Positions 1 through 7,995 of a stretch of 64,000 nucleotides of DNA are shown here, piece by piece. The stretch is from Paenarthrobacter sp. JL.01a (GTDB lineage: Bacteria; Actinomycetota; Actinomycetes; Actinomycetales; Micrococcaceae): the NCBI RefSeq assembly GCF_025452095.1, contig NZ_CP104877.1:3720001-3784000 (forward strand). Reading direction: 5' to 3'. The notes under the pieces were generated by a model. The model did no database searches, was not told the origin of the DNA, and was given only the letters and a program-made list of their open reading frames with translations. The translations under genes were made by a program, and so were the position numbers. The number at the start of each line of letters is the position of its first letter. The first letter of the stretch is position 1.

Positions 1-699
1 TTGCTGACAACCGGCGGTGCGCTTGCCGGGCTGGCGTCACGGCTCTGGAATCCGGATCACCGGACCATTGCGATGTGGTGCGCGGTTGGCGGCGTCTTAA
101 TGGTCCAGGTGGTGGCAACAGCACAGTCCTTTACAGTGCTCAACGACGGTCTCGCCGGCGGCAAGCTGGCCGGCTTATACTACTTCGGCCTACTTGCCTG
201 CGTCATCCTCTCGATTCTCGCCAGCGTCGTGGCACAGTTGCTGATCGGTGCGAAGTCCCGCGCTGCCACAGCACTGGGGGCGGGATTCGTCGCCGTACCC
301 GTCACGTCCTGGGCCGTCCAATGGGTTATCGGCTTCGCTGGGCGCAGCAATATGCCCCTCGAGGTGCCGACCATTGCCCATTGGGTTCCCGCTGTCCTGG
401 TAGGTTGCGCGCTGGCTTGGTGCGGTCTGAAACCCGCCGCCCGCATCACAGTCTGGGTCCTGGACCTCGCGTTCCTTTGGGCTGTCCCCGCCGTCTTCAC
501 CGCGGTCCAGTCGGTGTTGGCCACCCGCGCAATCGCCGGTGACATTCCCGAGATGCTGTCCATGGGCCTGCAGATCCTAATCGCCGCTTTAGGGCCCGAC
601 GGCGGTGCTTGGCAAACGCTGTTGCTCGCCGTGGGCATCGGGCTGGCTGGTGCAGGCATTCGGGCGTTCGCCGGCCGAAGGAACCAAGAGCGGGCCTGA
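1..699 (+). CDS. Polytopic membrane protein, 5' end cut by window edge
   Basis: The frame is open from the first base, so the true N-terminus probably lies outside the window; the TTG at position 1 need not be the start. The 232 visible residues hold about five or six hydrophobic segments (around residues 25-45, 60-82, 88-110, 128-145, 150-172 and 205-222) joined by short loops, and the protein ends with a basic tail rich in Arg. No catalytic or transporter signature was recognised. It is followed after about 110 bp by a secreted gamma-glutamyltransferase on the same strand, with no sign of coupling. Function unknown. Confidence 0.7.
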   Translation: MLTTGGALAGLASRLWNPDHRTIAMWCAVGGVLMVQVVATAQSFTVLNDGLAGGKLAGLYYFGLLACVILSILASVVAQLLIGAKSRAATALGAGFVAVPVTSWAVQWVIGFAGRSNMPLEVPTIAHWVPAVLVGCALAWCGLKPAARITVWVLDLAFLWAVPAVFTAVQSVLATRAIAGDIPEMLSMGLQILIAALGPDGGAWQTLLLAVGIGLAGAGIRAFAGRRNQERA

Positions 700-807
700 G
701 CCGCAGTCGTTGGTTCGAGAATCAACCTTTGTCCCTCGCAGAGCCCACGGGGTAGGGTGGCCAAACCGTTCGCCACATCATCGTCTGGGAAAATTCTGGG
801 AGAAACC

Positions 808-2673
808 ATGACTCATGTGAGACGTCAGCTGGCTGCTGTCACAGCAGCCTTCGCACTGGGCGCTACAAGCCTGGGCATCGCCGGTCCGGCTTCCGCTGAT
901 CCCCGTCAAACGGAGAAAACAGCTACGGCCACCGGCTATGGCGGAGCTGTGAGCACCGTTGATCCGGAAGCCTCCGCGGCCGCCATCGAAGTTCTGAAGA
1001 AGGGCGGCAACGCAGCCGATGCCGCCGTTGCTGCGGCTGCAACCCTCGGTGTCACAGAACCTTACAGCGCGGGCATTGGCGGTGGCGGCTACTTCGTTTT
1101 CTACGACGCCAAGACCGGCCAGGTCGGAACCATCGACGGCCGCGAAACCGCTCCGGCAGCGATGCCGAATGATGCCTTCATCGACCCGAGCACCGGCAAG
1201 CCGTACCCCTTTACTACGCAAAACCCGGCGCTGCCCACAAGCGGGGTATCCGTGGGCGTCCCCGGCACTCCGGCTACGTGGGAACGCGCCTTGGAACGCT
1301 GGGGAACCCTGAAGCTGGGTGAAGCGCTGAAGCCCGCCATCAAGGTGGCAACCCGTGGCTTCGTGGTGGACGAAACCTTCCGGAACCAGACCAAGGACAA
1401 CCAGGCCCGGTTCAGCAATTTCACCTCCACCAAGGACCTCTTCCTTCCCGGTGGTGACGCTCCCGCCGTCGGAAGCGTCTTCCAGAACCACGATCTCGCG
1501 GCGACCTATCGGCTGCTGGCCGAGGAAGGCACGGACGCCTTCTACGGCGGACCGCTTGCTGCCGAGATCGCCAACACGGTGCAGGCGCCGCCAAAGGTCG
1601 CCAAACCGACCCTGCCCACTCCCGTTGGTTTCATGACCGCCCAGGACCTGGCGGATTACAAAGTGGTGGATCAGGACCCCACGCACATGAACTACCGGGG
1701 CTATGACGTCTATGGCATGGCTCCGTCCAGCAGCGGCGGAACCACGGTTGGCGAAGCCCTGAACATCCTGGAACCGTTCAACCTCTCCGAGATGACGCCG
1801 ACGGACGCGTTGCACCACTATTTCGAGGCCAGTTCCCTTGCCTTCGCGGATCGTGGCGCGTATGTCGGCGATCCCGCGTTTGTGCAGGTTCCCACCAACG
1901 CCCTCCTGGACACTGCCTTCGGCAAGGAACGCTCCTGCCTGATCGATCCGGCGAAGGCGGCACTCAAGCCGGTCGCTCCGGGCAACGTCAAGGATTACGA
2001 CGGCGTGTGCCCGGCTTCGGCGGCACCGCACGCCAAGGAGTCCGATACCGAGAACATTTCCACAACCAACCTGACCGTTGCGGACAAGTGGGGCAACGTG
2101 GTGGAGTACACGCTCACGATCGAGCAGACGGGTGGCTCCGGAATCGTTGTTCCCGGCCGAGGCTTCCTGCTGAACAACGAGCTGACCGACTTCAGCACCG
2201 TTTATAACGCCGATGATCCGAACCGTATTCAGCCAGGGAAGCGGCCCCGGTCGTCCATGTCGCCGACCATCATCCTGAAGGACGGGGATCCGTTCCTGGC
2301 CCTCGGTTCCCCGGGTGGTTCCACCATCATCACTACCGTCCTGCAAACCATTATCAACCGGGTTGACCTGGGCATGACTGTCTCCGAGGCCCTCGCAGCT
2401 CCCCGGGCAGCACCCAGGAACGGTGCATCCGTCAGCTCGGAACCGGCGTTCATCGATGCCTACGGCCCGGCGTTGAAGGCGAAGGGGCACGTCCTGATGC
2501 CGGCCGGTGATGCGTTCACGTCCGCTGCTGAGATAGGCGCGGCAACCGCCATTGAGTTCGGCGACGGCGGGAAACTCACCGCGGTTGCCGAGCCGACCCG
2601 TCGCGGAGGGGGTTCGGCGATGGTGGTCTCCGACGATGGCCGAGGCCCTGGCAAGGGTCCGAAGCCCAAGTAA
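808..2673 (+). CDS. ggt: Secreted gamma-glutamyltransferase
   Basis: Hydrolyses gamma-glutamyl bonds (glutathione and related amides) or transfers the glutamyl group, acting outside the membrane. The ATG at 808 is preferred over an upstream in-frame start at 757 because GGGAG sits just before it and because it opens directly into a signal peptide (basic MTHVRRQ, hydrophobic core, cleavage near GPASA). At 621 aa it has the family's usual length. The self-processing site is visible: the ISTTNLTV stretch gives the likely N-terminal nucleophile Thr419 of the small subunit, followed by the substrate-binding LLNNELTDFS, the PRSSMSPTI loop and the glycine pair in SPGGS. It probably matures to a large and a small subunit after cleavage before Thr419. 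The gene appears to stand alone and ends opposite a convergent pair. Confidence 0.93.
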   Translation: MTHVRRQLAAVTAAFALGATSLGIAGPASADPRQTEKTATATGYGGAVSTVDPEASAAAIEVLKKGGNAADAAVAAAATLGVTEPYSAGIGGGGYFVFYDAKTGQVGTIDGRETAPAAMPNDAFIDPSTGKPYPFTTQNPALPTSGVSVGVPGTPATWERALERWGTLKLGEALKPAIKVATRGFVVDETFRNQTKDNQARFSNFTSTKDLFLPGGDAPAVGSVFQNHDLAATYRLLAEEGTDAFYGGPLAAEIANTVQAPPKVAKPTLPTPVGFMTAQDLADYKVVDQDPTHMNYRGYDVYGMAPSSSGGTTVGEALNILEPFNLSEMTPTDALHHYFEASSLAFADRGAYVGDPAFVQVPTNALLDTAFGKERSCLIDPAKAALKPVAPGNVKDYDGVCPASAAPHAKESDTENISTTNLTVADKWGNVVEYTLTIEQTGGSGIVVPGRGFLLNNELTDFSTVYNADDPNRIQPGKRPRSSMSPTIILKDGDPFLALGSPGGSTIITTVLQTIINRVDLGMTVSEALAAPRAAPRNGASVSSEPAFIDAYGPALKAKGHVLMPAGDAFTSAAEIGAATAIEFGDGGKLTAVAEPTRRGGGSAMVVSDDGRGPGKGPKPK

Positions 2674-2696
2674 CTCTCTACCTCCGAGCATCGACG

Positions 2697-2725
2697 CGGG
2701 CCGCGGCATTCTCAGCCGCGGTCCG
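2697..2725. terminator. Hairpin between convergent genes
   Basis: A 10-bp GC-rich stem (CGGGCCGCGG with CCGCGGTCCG, one G-T wobble) and a 9-nt loop lie just after ggt and overlap the stop codon of the opposing small membrane protein gene. There is no T-run, so it could also be a simple pausing or RNA-stabilising stem serving both genes. Confidence 0.45.
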
Positions 2726-2894
2726 CCCTGCTTTCCACCCTGGAACGCCAGTAGGCCGTGCAGGCAGCGAGGGCGCAGATGACACCCGTGACGAGTGTCC
2801 AGACAGAGTCGCTGCCTCCCGAGATGAATACATAGAGGGAGTAGAAGCCCAGGACCATGGCCAGGATCAGCCAGCTCAATGATCTGTTGCTCAT
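2712..2894 (-). CDS. Small two-helix membrane protein
   Basis: Encodes 60 aa starting MSNRSLSW. Two hydrophobic helices (about residues 6-24 and 30-48) are followed by a short charged tail. The start is set by GAGGAAC upstream on the minus strand, and its ATG overlaps the stop of the preceding methyltransferase-like gene by four bases, so the two are probably translationally coupled. No family recognised; the paired arrangement suggests a shared role or a shared relic status. Confidence 0.6.
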   Translation of the reverse strand: MSNRSLSWLILAMVLGFYSLYVFISGGSDSVWTLVTGVICALAACTAYWRSRVESRADRG

Positions 2895-3652
2895 GGCCGT
2901 TCCTCTGCTTTCGCGGTGGCTTGTTGTCTTGCGGCACACACCCAGAGCTCGAGTTCGTCAATGCCCTCCTCCTGGCTGTCCGCCCTGATGGGACGGCGGT
3001 CCAGAACCGTGAAACCCTCAGCGGCGAGGTCTTCTTCAATGAGTAGGGTGCTGACGAAAGCGACTTCACAGGAGTAGGCCGAGGACCTGTAGGTTCCGTG
3101 CTCATTGAAGCTGACGTGGCTCGTGCTCACCTGCCGTGCACCATTGAGGGCATCCCGGCTTTCAACGGTGATGAGGAAGGAGTCCTCCCCCAGCTGTGAA
3201 ATCGTGGCGCCGTTGTTGGTGGTCATTGACGCATGGCGGTGGTCCGGATTCAGCACGGTCATGAGAAAGCGGCCGCCCGGCGCCAAGCACTGATTCACCT
3301 TGCGGAACAGCGTTCGTCTGCTGCCCGGGTCGAGAAGAGTGGCGTAGCTGGCACCGAGGATGACACAACCAAAGGCATGCTCAGGCTGAGGGTCTGAGGG
3401 GTGCCGGGCCACCGTTTCCCGGCCAGTTGGCTCGGCCCTCTTAGTGAGCCGACCGGAACCCCGCGCCAACTCAAGGACCGCACCCGTGGTCTCCGCTGCA
3501 GCTGCCAGGATCTCCGGAATCTCAATGAGGCTGTTGGCGATGATGTGGTCGTAAAGGCGGGTTCCTGAGAGATCCCGTCTTCCCTTCCCGCCGCCCATAG
3601 TTCTCAGAGTTTGCAGGATAGGGTCGACGGTTCGCTCTGGCACTGTTGTCAT
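2891..3652 (-). CDS. Class I SAM-dependent methyltransferase-like protein, probably degenerate
   Basis: The 253-aa product keeps the outline of a Rossmann methyltransferase of the type that starts with a YDHI-like segment. Motif I is at residues 59-69 (VLELARGSGRL), and the later LAPGGRFLMTVLNP stretch is a clear motif-III-like strand. Between them, where this family normally carries about 30 more residues including the acidic residue that binds the SAM ribose, there is only a short Arg/Pro-rich linker (residues 71-92). Motif I also reads ELARGSGR where many relatives have a small residue or Cys in place of that Arg. Cofactor binding is therefore doubtful. Close homologues with this N-terminal style occur among RiPP-tailoring methyltransferases, which is notable because two peptide genes lie 420 bp away on the other strand; that link is inference only. 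Confidence 0.6.
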   Translation of the reverse strand: MTTVPERTVDPILQTLRTMGGGKGRRDLSGTRLYDHIIANSLIEIPEILAAAAETTGAVLELARGSGRLTKRAEPTGRETVARHPSDPQPEHAFGCVILGASYATLLDPGSRRTLFRKVNQCLAPGGRFLMTVLNPDHRHASMTTNNGATISQLGEDSFLITVESRDALNGARQVSTSHVSFNEHGTYRSSAYSCEVAFVSTLLIEEDLAAEGFTVLDRRPIRADSQEEGIDELELWVCAARQQATAKAEERP

Positions 3653-3739
3653 CTACGGCACTCCCCAAGCGTGGCGTTGGTGTTTGTTCTTGGAACCGAC
3701 ACTACGGGCGGTTTACGTCGACCCGGTGCGGAATGGGAA

Positions 3740-3975
3740 AACTAGGTGGTGGATTGGGCGAATTTAGGTGCATTTTCGCGTCGTCTAGGTGGTGGAGGGC
3801 CGACTTCTAGGTGTAGTGGCCAATCCGGGCGTCAAGATCCACCAAAGCCCGCATCGAGTCAGATGCGTTCACTTCACCACCTAGACCGGTGGCTGAAGAC
3901 ACTCATTTCCGGCCGATTGAGCACCTAATTTCGGCCCCATGACCACTCATTTCAGCCCTCTCGAGCACCTAGTGC
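3740..3975. repeat. Cluster of CTAGGTGGTG / CACCTAATTTCGGCC extragenic repeats
   Basis: CTAGGTGGTGGA occurs at 3742-3753 and again at 3785-3796, with a shorter CTAGGTG at 3807. The reverse complement CACCACCTAG follows at 3875-3884. Then come four related units: CACTCATTTCCGGCC (3900-3914), GCACCTAATTTCGGCC (3921-3936), CACTCATTTCAGCC (3944-3957) and GCACCTAGTGCC (3966-3977). The two halves face each other, so the block can fold. It fills the gap between the divergent methyltransferase-like gene and the peptide genes, which otherwise shows no convincing gene. Confidence 0.65.
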
Positions 3976-4073
3976 CATTTCTGCCTTGCAGGCTTATTCC
4001 GACGCGATTCCCGATCTAGCCCATGGGGGAATCCCGTTACCAGGAAAGCTATTCCCACTGACAAGGAGAAGAA

Positions 4074-4232
4074 ATGAACTGGCAGCAATTGAGCTGTTTG
4101 GCTGGGTTCCTATCGCACGTCATAGCTACGGGCTCTCTGATCGCAGCGGCCTTCACCGGCGGTGCAACACTCGTTATCGGCGGCATCGCGTATTCGGTGA
4201 GTGCACTCGCGACGATGCTCGGCTGCAGTTAG
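4074..4232 (+). CDS. Small hydrophobic peptide, bacteriocin-precursor-like
   Basis: Encodes 52 aa beginning MNWQQLSCLAGF and ending ATMLGCS. The start is strongly supported by AAGGAG seven bases upstream. The peptide is almost wholly hydrophobic and Ala/Gly/Ile-rich, with one Cys near the N-terminus (residue 8) and one as the next-to-last residue (51), which could form a disulphide or another cross-link. There is no standard double-glycine leader. It is followed seven bases later by a second small hydrophobic ORF, then a hairpin, then an ABC exporter: the usual order of a bacteriocin or peptide-toxin locus. The class is not recognised; a holin-like or membrane-stress peptide is an alternative. 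Confidence 0.6.
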   Translation: MNWQQLSCLAGFLSHVIATGSLIAAAFTGGATLVIGGIAYSVSALATMLGCS

Positions 4233-4238
4233 CAAGAA

Positions 4239-4388
4239 ATGAAGTTACTGACGCTCACGGCAGCTGCCATGTTCTTCATTACGGCTGTCATCGCGTTTTT
4301 CAGTAATCCCACGATGGCAGCACTCTCCCTCACGGCATCCCTAGCAATGGTTGCGACGTGGGTCGTCTACAAGAGGCAGAGCAAGTAG
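4239..4388 (+). CDS. Small two-helix membrane peptide, possible immunity or second peptide
   Basis: Encodes 49 aa (MKLLTLTAAAMFF to VVYKRQSK) with two hydrophobic segments (about residues 3-21 and 26-43) separated by SNPT and a basic C-terminal tail. It starts six bases after the stop of the 52-aa peptide, with only a weak Shine-Dalgarno (AAGAA), so translation is probably coupled. Small membrane proteins with basic tails next to a precursor gene often give self-immunity; that assignment is an inference from position and shape. Confidence 0.5.
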   Translation: MKLLTLTAAAMFFITAVIAFFSNPTMAALSLTASLAMVATWVVYKRQSK

Positions 4389-4400
4389 TCGTTCATCATT

Positions 4401-4438
4401 GAGCCGCGCTCGACGCTTGGTCAGGCCGGGCGCGGCTC
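4401..4438 (+). promoter_or_regulatory. Hairpin between peptide genes and exporter genes
   Basis: GAGCCGCGC at 4401-4409 pairs perfectly with GCGCGGCTC at 4430-4438 across a 20-nt loop. No T-run follows, so it reads as a partial terminator or an RNA-stability stem that would keep the short peptide message more abundant than the transporter message. Confidence 0.45.
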
Positions 4439-4469
4439 TCCAATGCGAAGGGACTCCAATTGAGGACGC

Positions 4470-5387
4470 ATGAATTTCATCAACGTTGAGCATCTCTCCA
4501 AGGACTTCGGGCAATTCCGGGCGTTGAATGACATCAACTTCTCGGTGGCAGAGGGGAGATCAATGGCCATCATCGGTCCTAACGGTTCAGGAAAAACCAC
4601 CCTCGTCCGGTGCCTGTTGGGCCTTGTGGCACCGGACTCCGGAAGGGCAGACATAGCCGGGCTCCCCTACGACTCCGGCCATCCAACCCGCGTGGGCTAC
4701 CTTCCCGAGGAACGTGGCAACTTTCAACGCGACACCCCATTGGATGTGATCCGCCTTTTCGGAAGGCTGCGTGGCCTCAGCTATAGCGAGGCCACTTCCC
4801 AAGCCTATGACTATCTCGACGACGTGGCTTTGACCGCTCATGCCCGGTCCCCTATCCAAACTCTGTCCAATGGCCAGCAGCAGAAGATTCATCTGGGACT
4901 CACGTTTATTGGCAGCCCCGATCTCCTGGTCCTGGACGAACCGACCCGCGGATTCGATCCAATCAACCAGGCAATCTTCAAAACACATTTGCAGAGGCAA
5001 CTGCATGAAGGGACCACTCTGATCCTCGTGACAAACCAAATGCATGAAGTAGAAGAACTGACTGACTACGTCCTCTTCCTGCGTAACGGTGACCAACACT
5101 TTGCGGGGGAAGTGAAAGACGCAAAGCAGAAACTTGGTGGCCGCCGCACAGTGTTGACGTATACCGGCGAACTTCCTGCGAGTGCCAGGAAATGGGACCT
5201 GAATGTACAGGCTACGGGAACAGCCGTGATGGACTCTCCCCATGAAGTGGGATCAGCCAAGGAACTGCTCGGACAGCTGGTCAGTGATGGGGCGAAGGTA
5301 ACCGACTTCAGCACGAGGTTGTCGAGTCTCGACGAGATCTTCGTGTCGGTTTACGGCGAGTCAGGTCAGTTCGGAAGCCTGAACTGA
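4470..5387 (+). CDS. ABC transporter ATP-binding protein, NatA/YhaQ type
   Basis: ATPase subunit of an ABC-2 exporter, 305 aa. Walker A GPNGSGKT is at residues 36-43, the signature LSNGQQQK at 132-139 (degenerate, Gln-rich, as in NatA-like proteins) and Walker B LLVLDEP at 152-158. A C-terminal domain of about 80 residues follows, as in NatA/EcsA-like exporters. GAGGAC precedes the ATG. Its stop codon overlaps the start of the permease gene, so the two subunits are made together. Position directly after two hydrophobic peptide genes suggests it exports them or gives immunity by pumping peptide from the membrane; sodium or other export by NatAB relatives is the alternative. Confidence 0.85.
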   Translation: MNFINVEHLSKDFGQFRALNDINFSVAEGRSMAIIGPNGSGKTTLVRCLLGLVAPDSGRADIAGLPYDSGHPTRVGYLPEERGNFQRDTPLDVIRLFGRLRGLSYSEATSQAYDYLDDVALTAHARSPIQTLSNGQQQKIHLGLTFIGSPDLLVLDEPTRGFDPINQAIFKTHLQRQLHEGTTLILVTNQMHEVEELTDYVLFLRNGDQHFAGEVKDAKQKLGGRRTVLTYTGELPASARKWDLNVQATGTAVMDSPHEVGSAKELLGQLVSDGAKVTDFSTRLSSLDEIFVSVYGESGQFGSLN

Positions 5388-6604
5388 TGGACGCTCCAAA
5401 CCGGGTCCTCCTCGCCTTCGAACTCAAACGGCACTTCAAGAAAAAGAGCTACTGGGTACCGATCGTGCTGGTCCCTCTGGCGGTCATCGTTCTGGCAACC
5501 TTGGCACAATTGGGAGCCGCAGCCACTGTAAAGAACGGCGCAAACGGAACAGTTGGCGTCATGAAGTTCCACTACGTGGATCCCGGCGGTTTCATTGACG
5601 CAAAGCTGGCTGAAGAGGCCGGCGGCACCAAGGATGTCGATGCCCCGGCTGCCATAAAGGAGGTCACCGCCGGTGGGCTGCAGACATTGATTGTGTTCCC
5701 CGGCGACCTCAGCAGCGGCCGGATAGACATCTATGAAAACAACAAAGGTTTGGTTGGTGACCAACAGTCCACTGCATTGGCCCGTCAGCTGCTGCAGACC
5801 TCTTTGGTGAGGGGTCTCAAATCCCCCGAACTTACCAAGCCTCTGACCGGGACAATCGAGGTCAACCGGGTGGGCTACAGGAACGGCAGCGTTGACCCGG
5901 GGTTGTGGTCCGTTGCTCCTCCGCTGGTCTTTTTGCTCTTGTATTTCGCGGTTACTATCTTCCTTGGAAACCAGATCATGTCGAGTTTCGCTGAAGAGCG
6001 GGAGCAGAAAATTCGTGAAGTCCTCTTTCTGGACGCATCGCCGTCGAGCGTTTTCCTTACGAGAATCCTGACGACCGCCATCCTCGGCCTGGTTCAGTTG
6101 GCAGCGATGTCACTGCCGCTATTGCTCTTCTACCTGCTGGCCGGCCGCGATCTTGGCCTTCCCCTGCCCGCGTTCAAACTCTGGGTCCTCGATGCCTCGA
6201 AGATGTCGGCAGGGCTGGTGGTTCTCTTGCTGGGCGTGCTTTTCATGGTTGCAAGCCATGCAGCGATAGGCGCCCGAATCAGAAGTGCACGGGAAGGTTC
6301 TGCGTTTGCCACACTTTTTGTCATCATGATGTTCGCCCCGGGCTATACGTTGGGGCTGCTTTCCGAGGAACCTGACTCAGCCGTCGTGCGAATCCTTACC
6401 TTCTTTCCACCGACCGCTCCAAGCACTTTGTTCTTCAGGAATGCTTTTGGAAACATCCAGACGATCGAATTCATCTGCAGTTGCGCCTGGCTGTTGGCAG
6501 TCAGCATTCTCGTCCTGGCCATAGGACGGCGCGTGTACTCCGGCAGTCCGTTGTGGATAACCAGGCCAATAAGCAGCAGCCGGCACAAAACCCCCATAGG
6601 CTGA
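5387..6604 (+). CDS. ABC-2 type permease, NatB/YhaP-like
   Basis: Membrane subunit of the exporter, 405 aa. One N-terminal helix (about residues 23-45) is followed by a large extracytoplasmic domain of about 130 residues and then five or six helices between residues 170 and 385. The cytoplasmic stretch SSFAEEREQKIREVLFLDASP is the EExxxGT-like coupling region of the NatB family, here without the final Gly-Thr. The ATG shares a base with the TGA of the ATPase gene, indicating tight coupling. It is followed 28 bp later by a small membrane protein on the same strand. Confidence 0.82.
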   Translation: MDAPNRVLLAFELKRHFKKKSYWVPIVLVPLAVIVLATLAQLGAAATVKNGANGTVGVMKFHYVDPGGFIDAKLAEEAGGTKDVDAPAAIKEVTAGGLQTLIVFPGDLSSGRIDIYENNKGLVGDQQSTALARQLLQTSLVRGLKSPELTKPLTGTIEVNRVGYRNGSVDPGLWSVAPPLVFLLLYFAVTIFLGNQIMSSFAEEREQKIREVLFLDASPSSVFLTRILTTAILGLVQLAAMSLPLLLFYLLAGRDLGLPLPAFKLWVLDASKMSAGLVVLLLGVLFMVASHAAIGARIRSAREGSAFATLFVIMMFAPGYTLGLLSEEPDSAVVRILTFFPPTAPSTLFFRNAFGNIQTIEFICSCAWLLAVSILVLAIGRRVYSGSPLWITRPISSSRHKTPIG

Positions 6605-6632
6605 AGTTCACGACGACGGGAAACTCGAGCTC

Positions 6633-7037
6633 ATGTACAGCACGCAAAGAAGTGCAAACAGCTACTGGTTGACGTTGGCCGCCTGCTACGGACTGACAAT
6701 CGGCGCTGCTACGACGATAGCTATGCCTTGGCTTCTGATTGTGGCTTGCGTTTTCATTGCCTTTCCGCTGATCGTGGGCTTCTTTTATGGCCAGATAGGC
6801 TCCCGTGCCCGCCGCGATAAGGTCCGTGAAAGCCCGGTGATCACCATAGCGGCCACGGCCTTCTCAGCAATTGCCCTACTCCTGCGCGACTCCCCGGTTG
6901 TCGGCTGGGCGGGTCCTGTCCTTGGTGCGGCCAGCTTCGCGGGAATGTATCTCTGCCTGCGCCGGTATGGCCATTTCCACATGCCTGCAGGGCGCATTTC
7001 CCGTAATCAAGAAGGGATGAAGCTCGGTGACCGATAA
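6633..7037 (+). CDS. Four-helix membrane protein of the exporter locus
   Basis: Encodes 134 aa with four hydrophobic segments (about residues 11-28, 31-52, 69-84 and 88-107) and basic loops (SRARRDK). It follows the permease by 28 bp and precedes the alpha/beta-hydrolase by 45 bp, so it is probably in the same transcript. No family recognised. Size, topology and place fit an immunity protein or an accessory exporter subunit, but this is inferred from context only. Confidence 0.6.
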   Translation: MYSTQRSANSYWLTLAACYGLTIGAATTIAMPWLLIVACVFIAFPLIVGFFYGQIGSRARRDKVRESPVITIAATAFSAIALLLRDSPVVGWAGPVLGAASFAGMYLCLRRYGHFHMPAGRISRNQEGMKLGDR

Positions 7038-7082
7038 CCCGGGAGTGAAATTTGCCCGTCAGTCCGAGCAGTAGCATGCACT

Positions 7083-7658
7083 ATGAAGTCCTTCACTTGG
7101 GCAAGAGCCGCAACGGATAGTCCGGAAACCAACAAAGTAGCTGTAATGCTGCCTGGCTCCGGCTACCCGGTGGAAGTGCCCGTTCTCTTTTGGATAGGCG
7201 AGATGCTCGGCGCCTTGGGATGGCAGGTACAGGCTGTCAAATGGACGCCCGAAGATTCTCCCGGTGCTGATCCTCACGAATTCGCTGCCATGGCCGCCCA
7301 GCAAGCCTTCGCGGAATCACCCGAAGCGCATAAGCGGCTTATCGTGGCCAAGTCATTCAGCACTCTGTGCATCCCCTGGGCCGAAGAGACATTGACTCCG
7401 GGAATCTGGCTGACACCACTCCTCACCGATGCCTCAGTGAGAAGCACGATCGCGGCCAGCCCCAAGTCTGACCTGTTCATCGGTGGATCAGAGGACAAAC
7501 TCTGGGATGGAGGACGCCTATCGGAGACCAACGGCACGTTTATTGAAGTGCCGGGGGCCGATCATTCCCTACAGATTCACAATGATTGGCGTGCTTCCCA
7601 GACGGCGCAATCCAAGATCTTCGAAACGATCGAAGAGTTCGTTGTGAGTGCCTTCTAG
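7083..7658 (+). CDS. Alpha/beta-hydrolase fold protein
   Basis: Encodes 191 aa. The early strand VAVMLPGSGYPV resembles the oxyanion-hole region of alpha/beta-hydrolases, VAKSFST holds the candidate nucleophile Ser in a relaxed version of GxSxG, GSEDKLWD supplies the acid and GADHSL the His. All three triad members are thus present in order. It could act on the peptide of this locus, on a lipid or on a small ester. Same strand and close spacing make it the last gene of the exporter unit. Confidence 0.65.
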   Translation: MKSFTWARAATDSPETNKVAVMLPGSGYPVEVPVLFWIGEMLGALGWQVQAVKWTPEDSPGADPHEFAAMAAQQAFAESPEAHKRLIVAKSFSTLCIPWAEETLTPGIWLTPLLTDASVRSTIAASPKSDLFIGGSEDKLWDGGRLSETNGTFIEVPGADHSLQIHNDWRASQTAQSKIFETIEEFVVSAF

Positions 7659-7682
7659 ATGATGCACGCCGACTTCTCTTAA

Positions 7683-7880
7683 GGGGCTTCGGGCATCGAG
7701 CCTAATCTGAACTTCTCAGGGAACCCCAACGGCGGGTCGGCAATAATCATCTTCTGCTGCGCGTGCCACGTATTCCTCGGCTTTTGGCTTTGGGTGACGG
7801 AGAAGCGTCTCCTTGCCAGCGCCATTGGCCAAGCGCTTTTCCCCGCACTGGTGATCGTCTTCTACGTTCTCTTCCAATAG
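7683..7880 (+). pseudogene. Remnant of a membrane protein
   Basis: An open stretch without ATG, GTG or TTG near its 5' end translates to a segment with two hydrophobic helices (AIIIFCCACHVFLGFWLW and ALVIVFYVLF) joined by a basic loop (TEKRLLAS), closing with TAG at 7878-7880. The amino-acid pattern is that of a real membrane protein end, but no start is visible, so this is read as a decayed tail. It occupies most of the 337-bp gap after the hydrolase; the rest of the gap shows nothing convincing. Confidence 0.35.
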
Positions 7881-7995
7881 TAGGCATGGCGGTCCGGATA
7901 CGCGCGACGCAAACGGGCCCACACCCTGGCGACCGATAGTCTTATCTCAGCTGGGAATCCCCGGCAGTAAATGCAGACCCAATGGGGGAAATAGA

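Noticed and set aside
757..807. 17-residue N-terminal extension of gamma-glutamyltransferase
   Set aside because: The later ATG at 808 has a good ribosome-binding site and gives a standard signal peptide; the extension would bury it.
778..3105. 775-codon minus-strand frame opposite ggt
   Set aside because: Shadow of the well-conserved gamma-glutamyltransferase; low-complexity Arg/Gly-rich product, no start signal.
3986..4306. 106-codon frame overlapping the two small peptide genes
   Set aside because: It has no ribosome-binding site and its product has no membrane or domain pattern, whereas the two short frames in other phases have a good start signal or coupled start and hydrophobic products.
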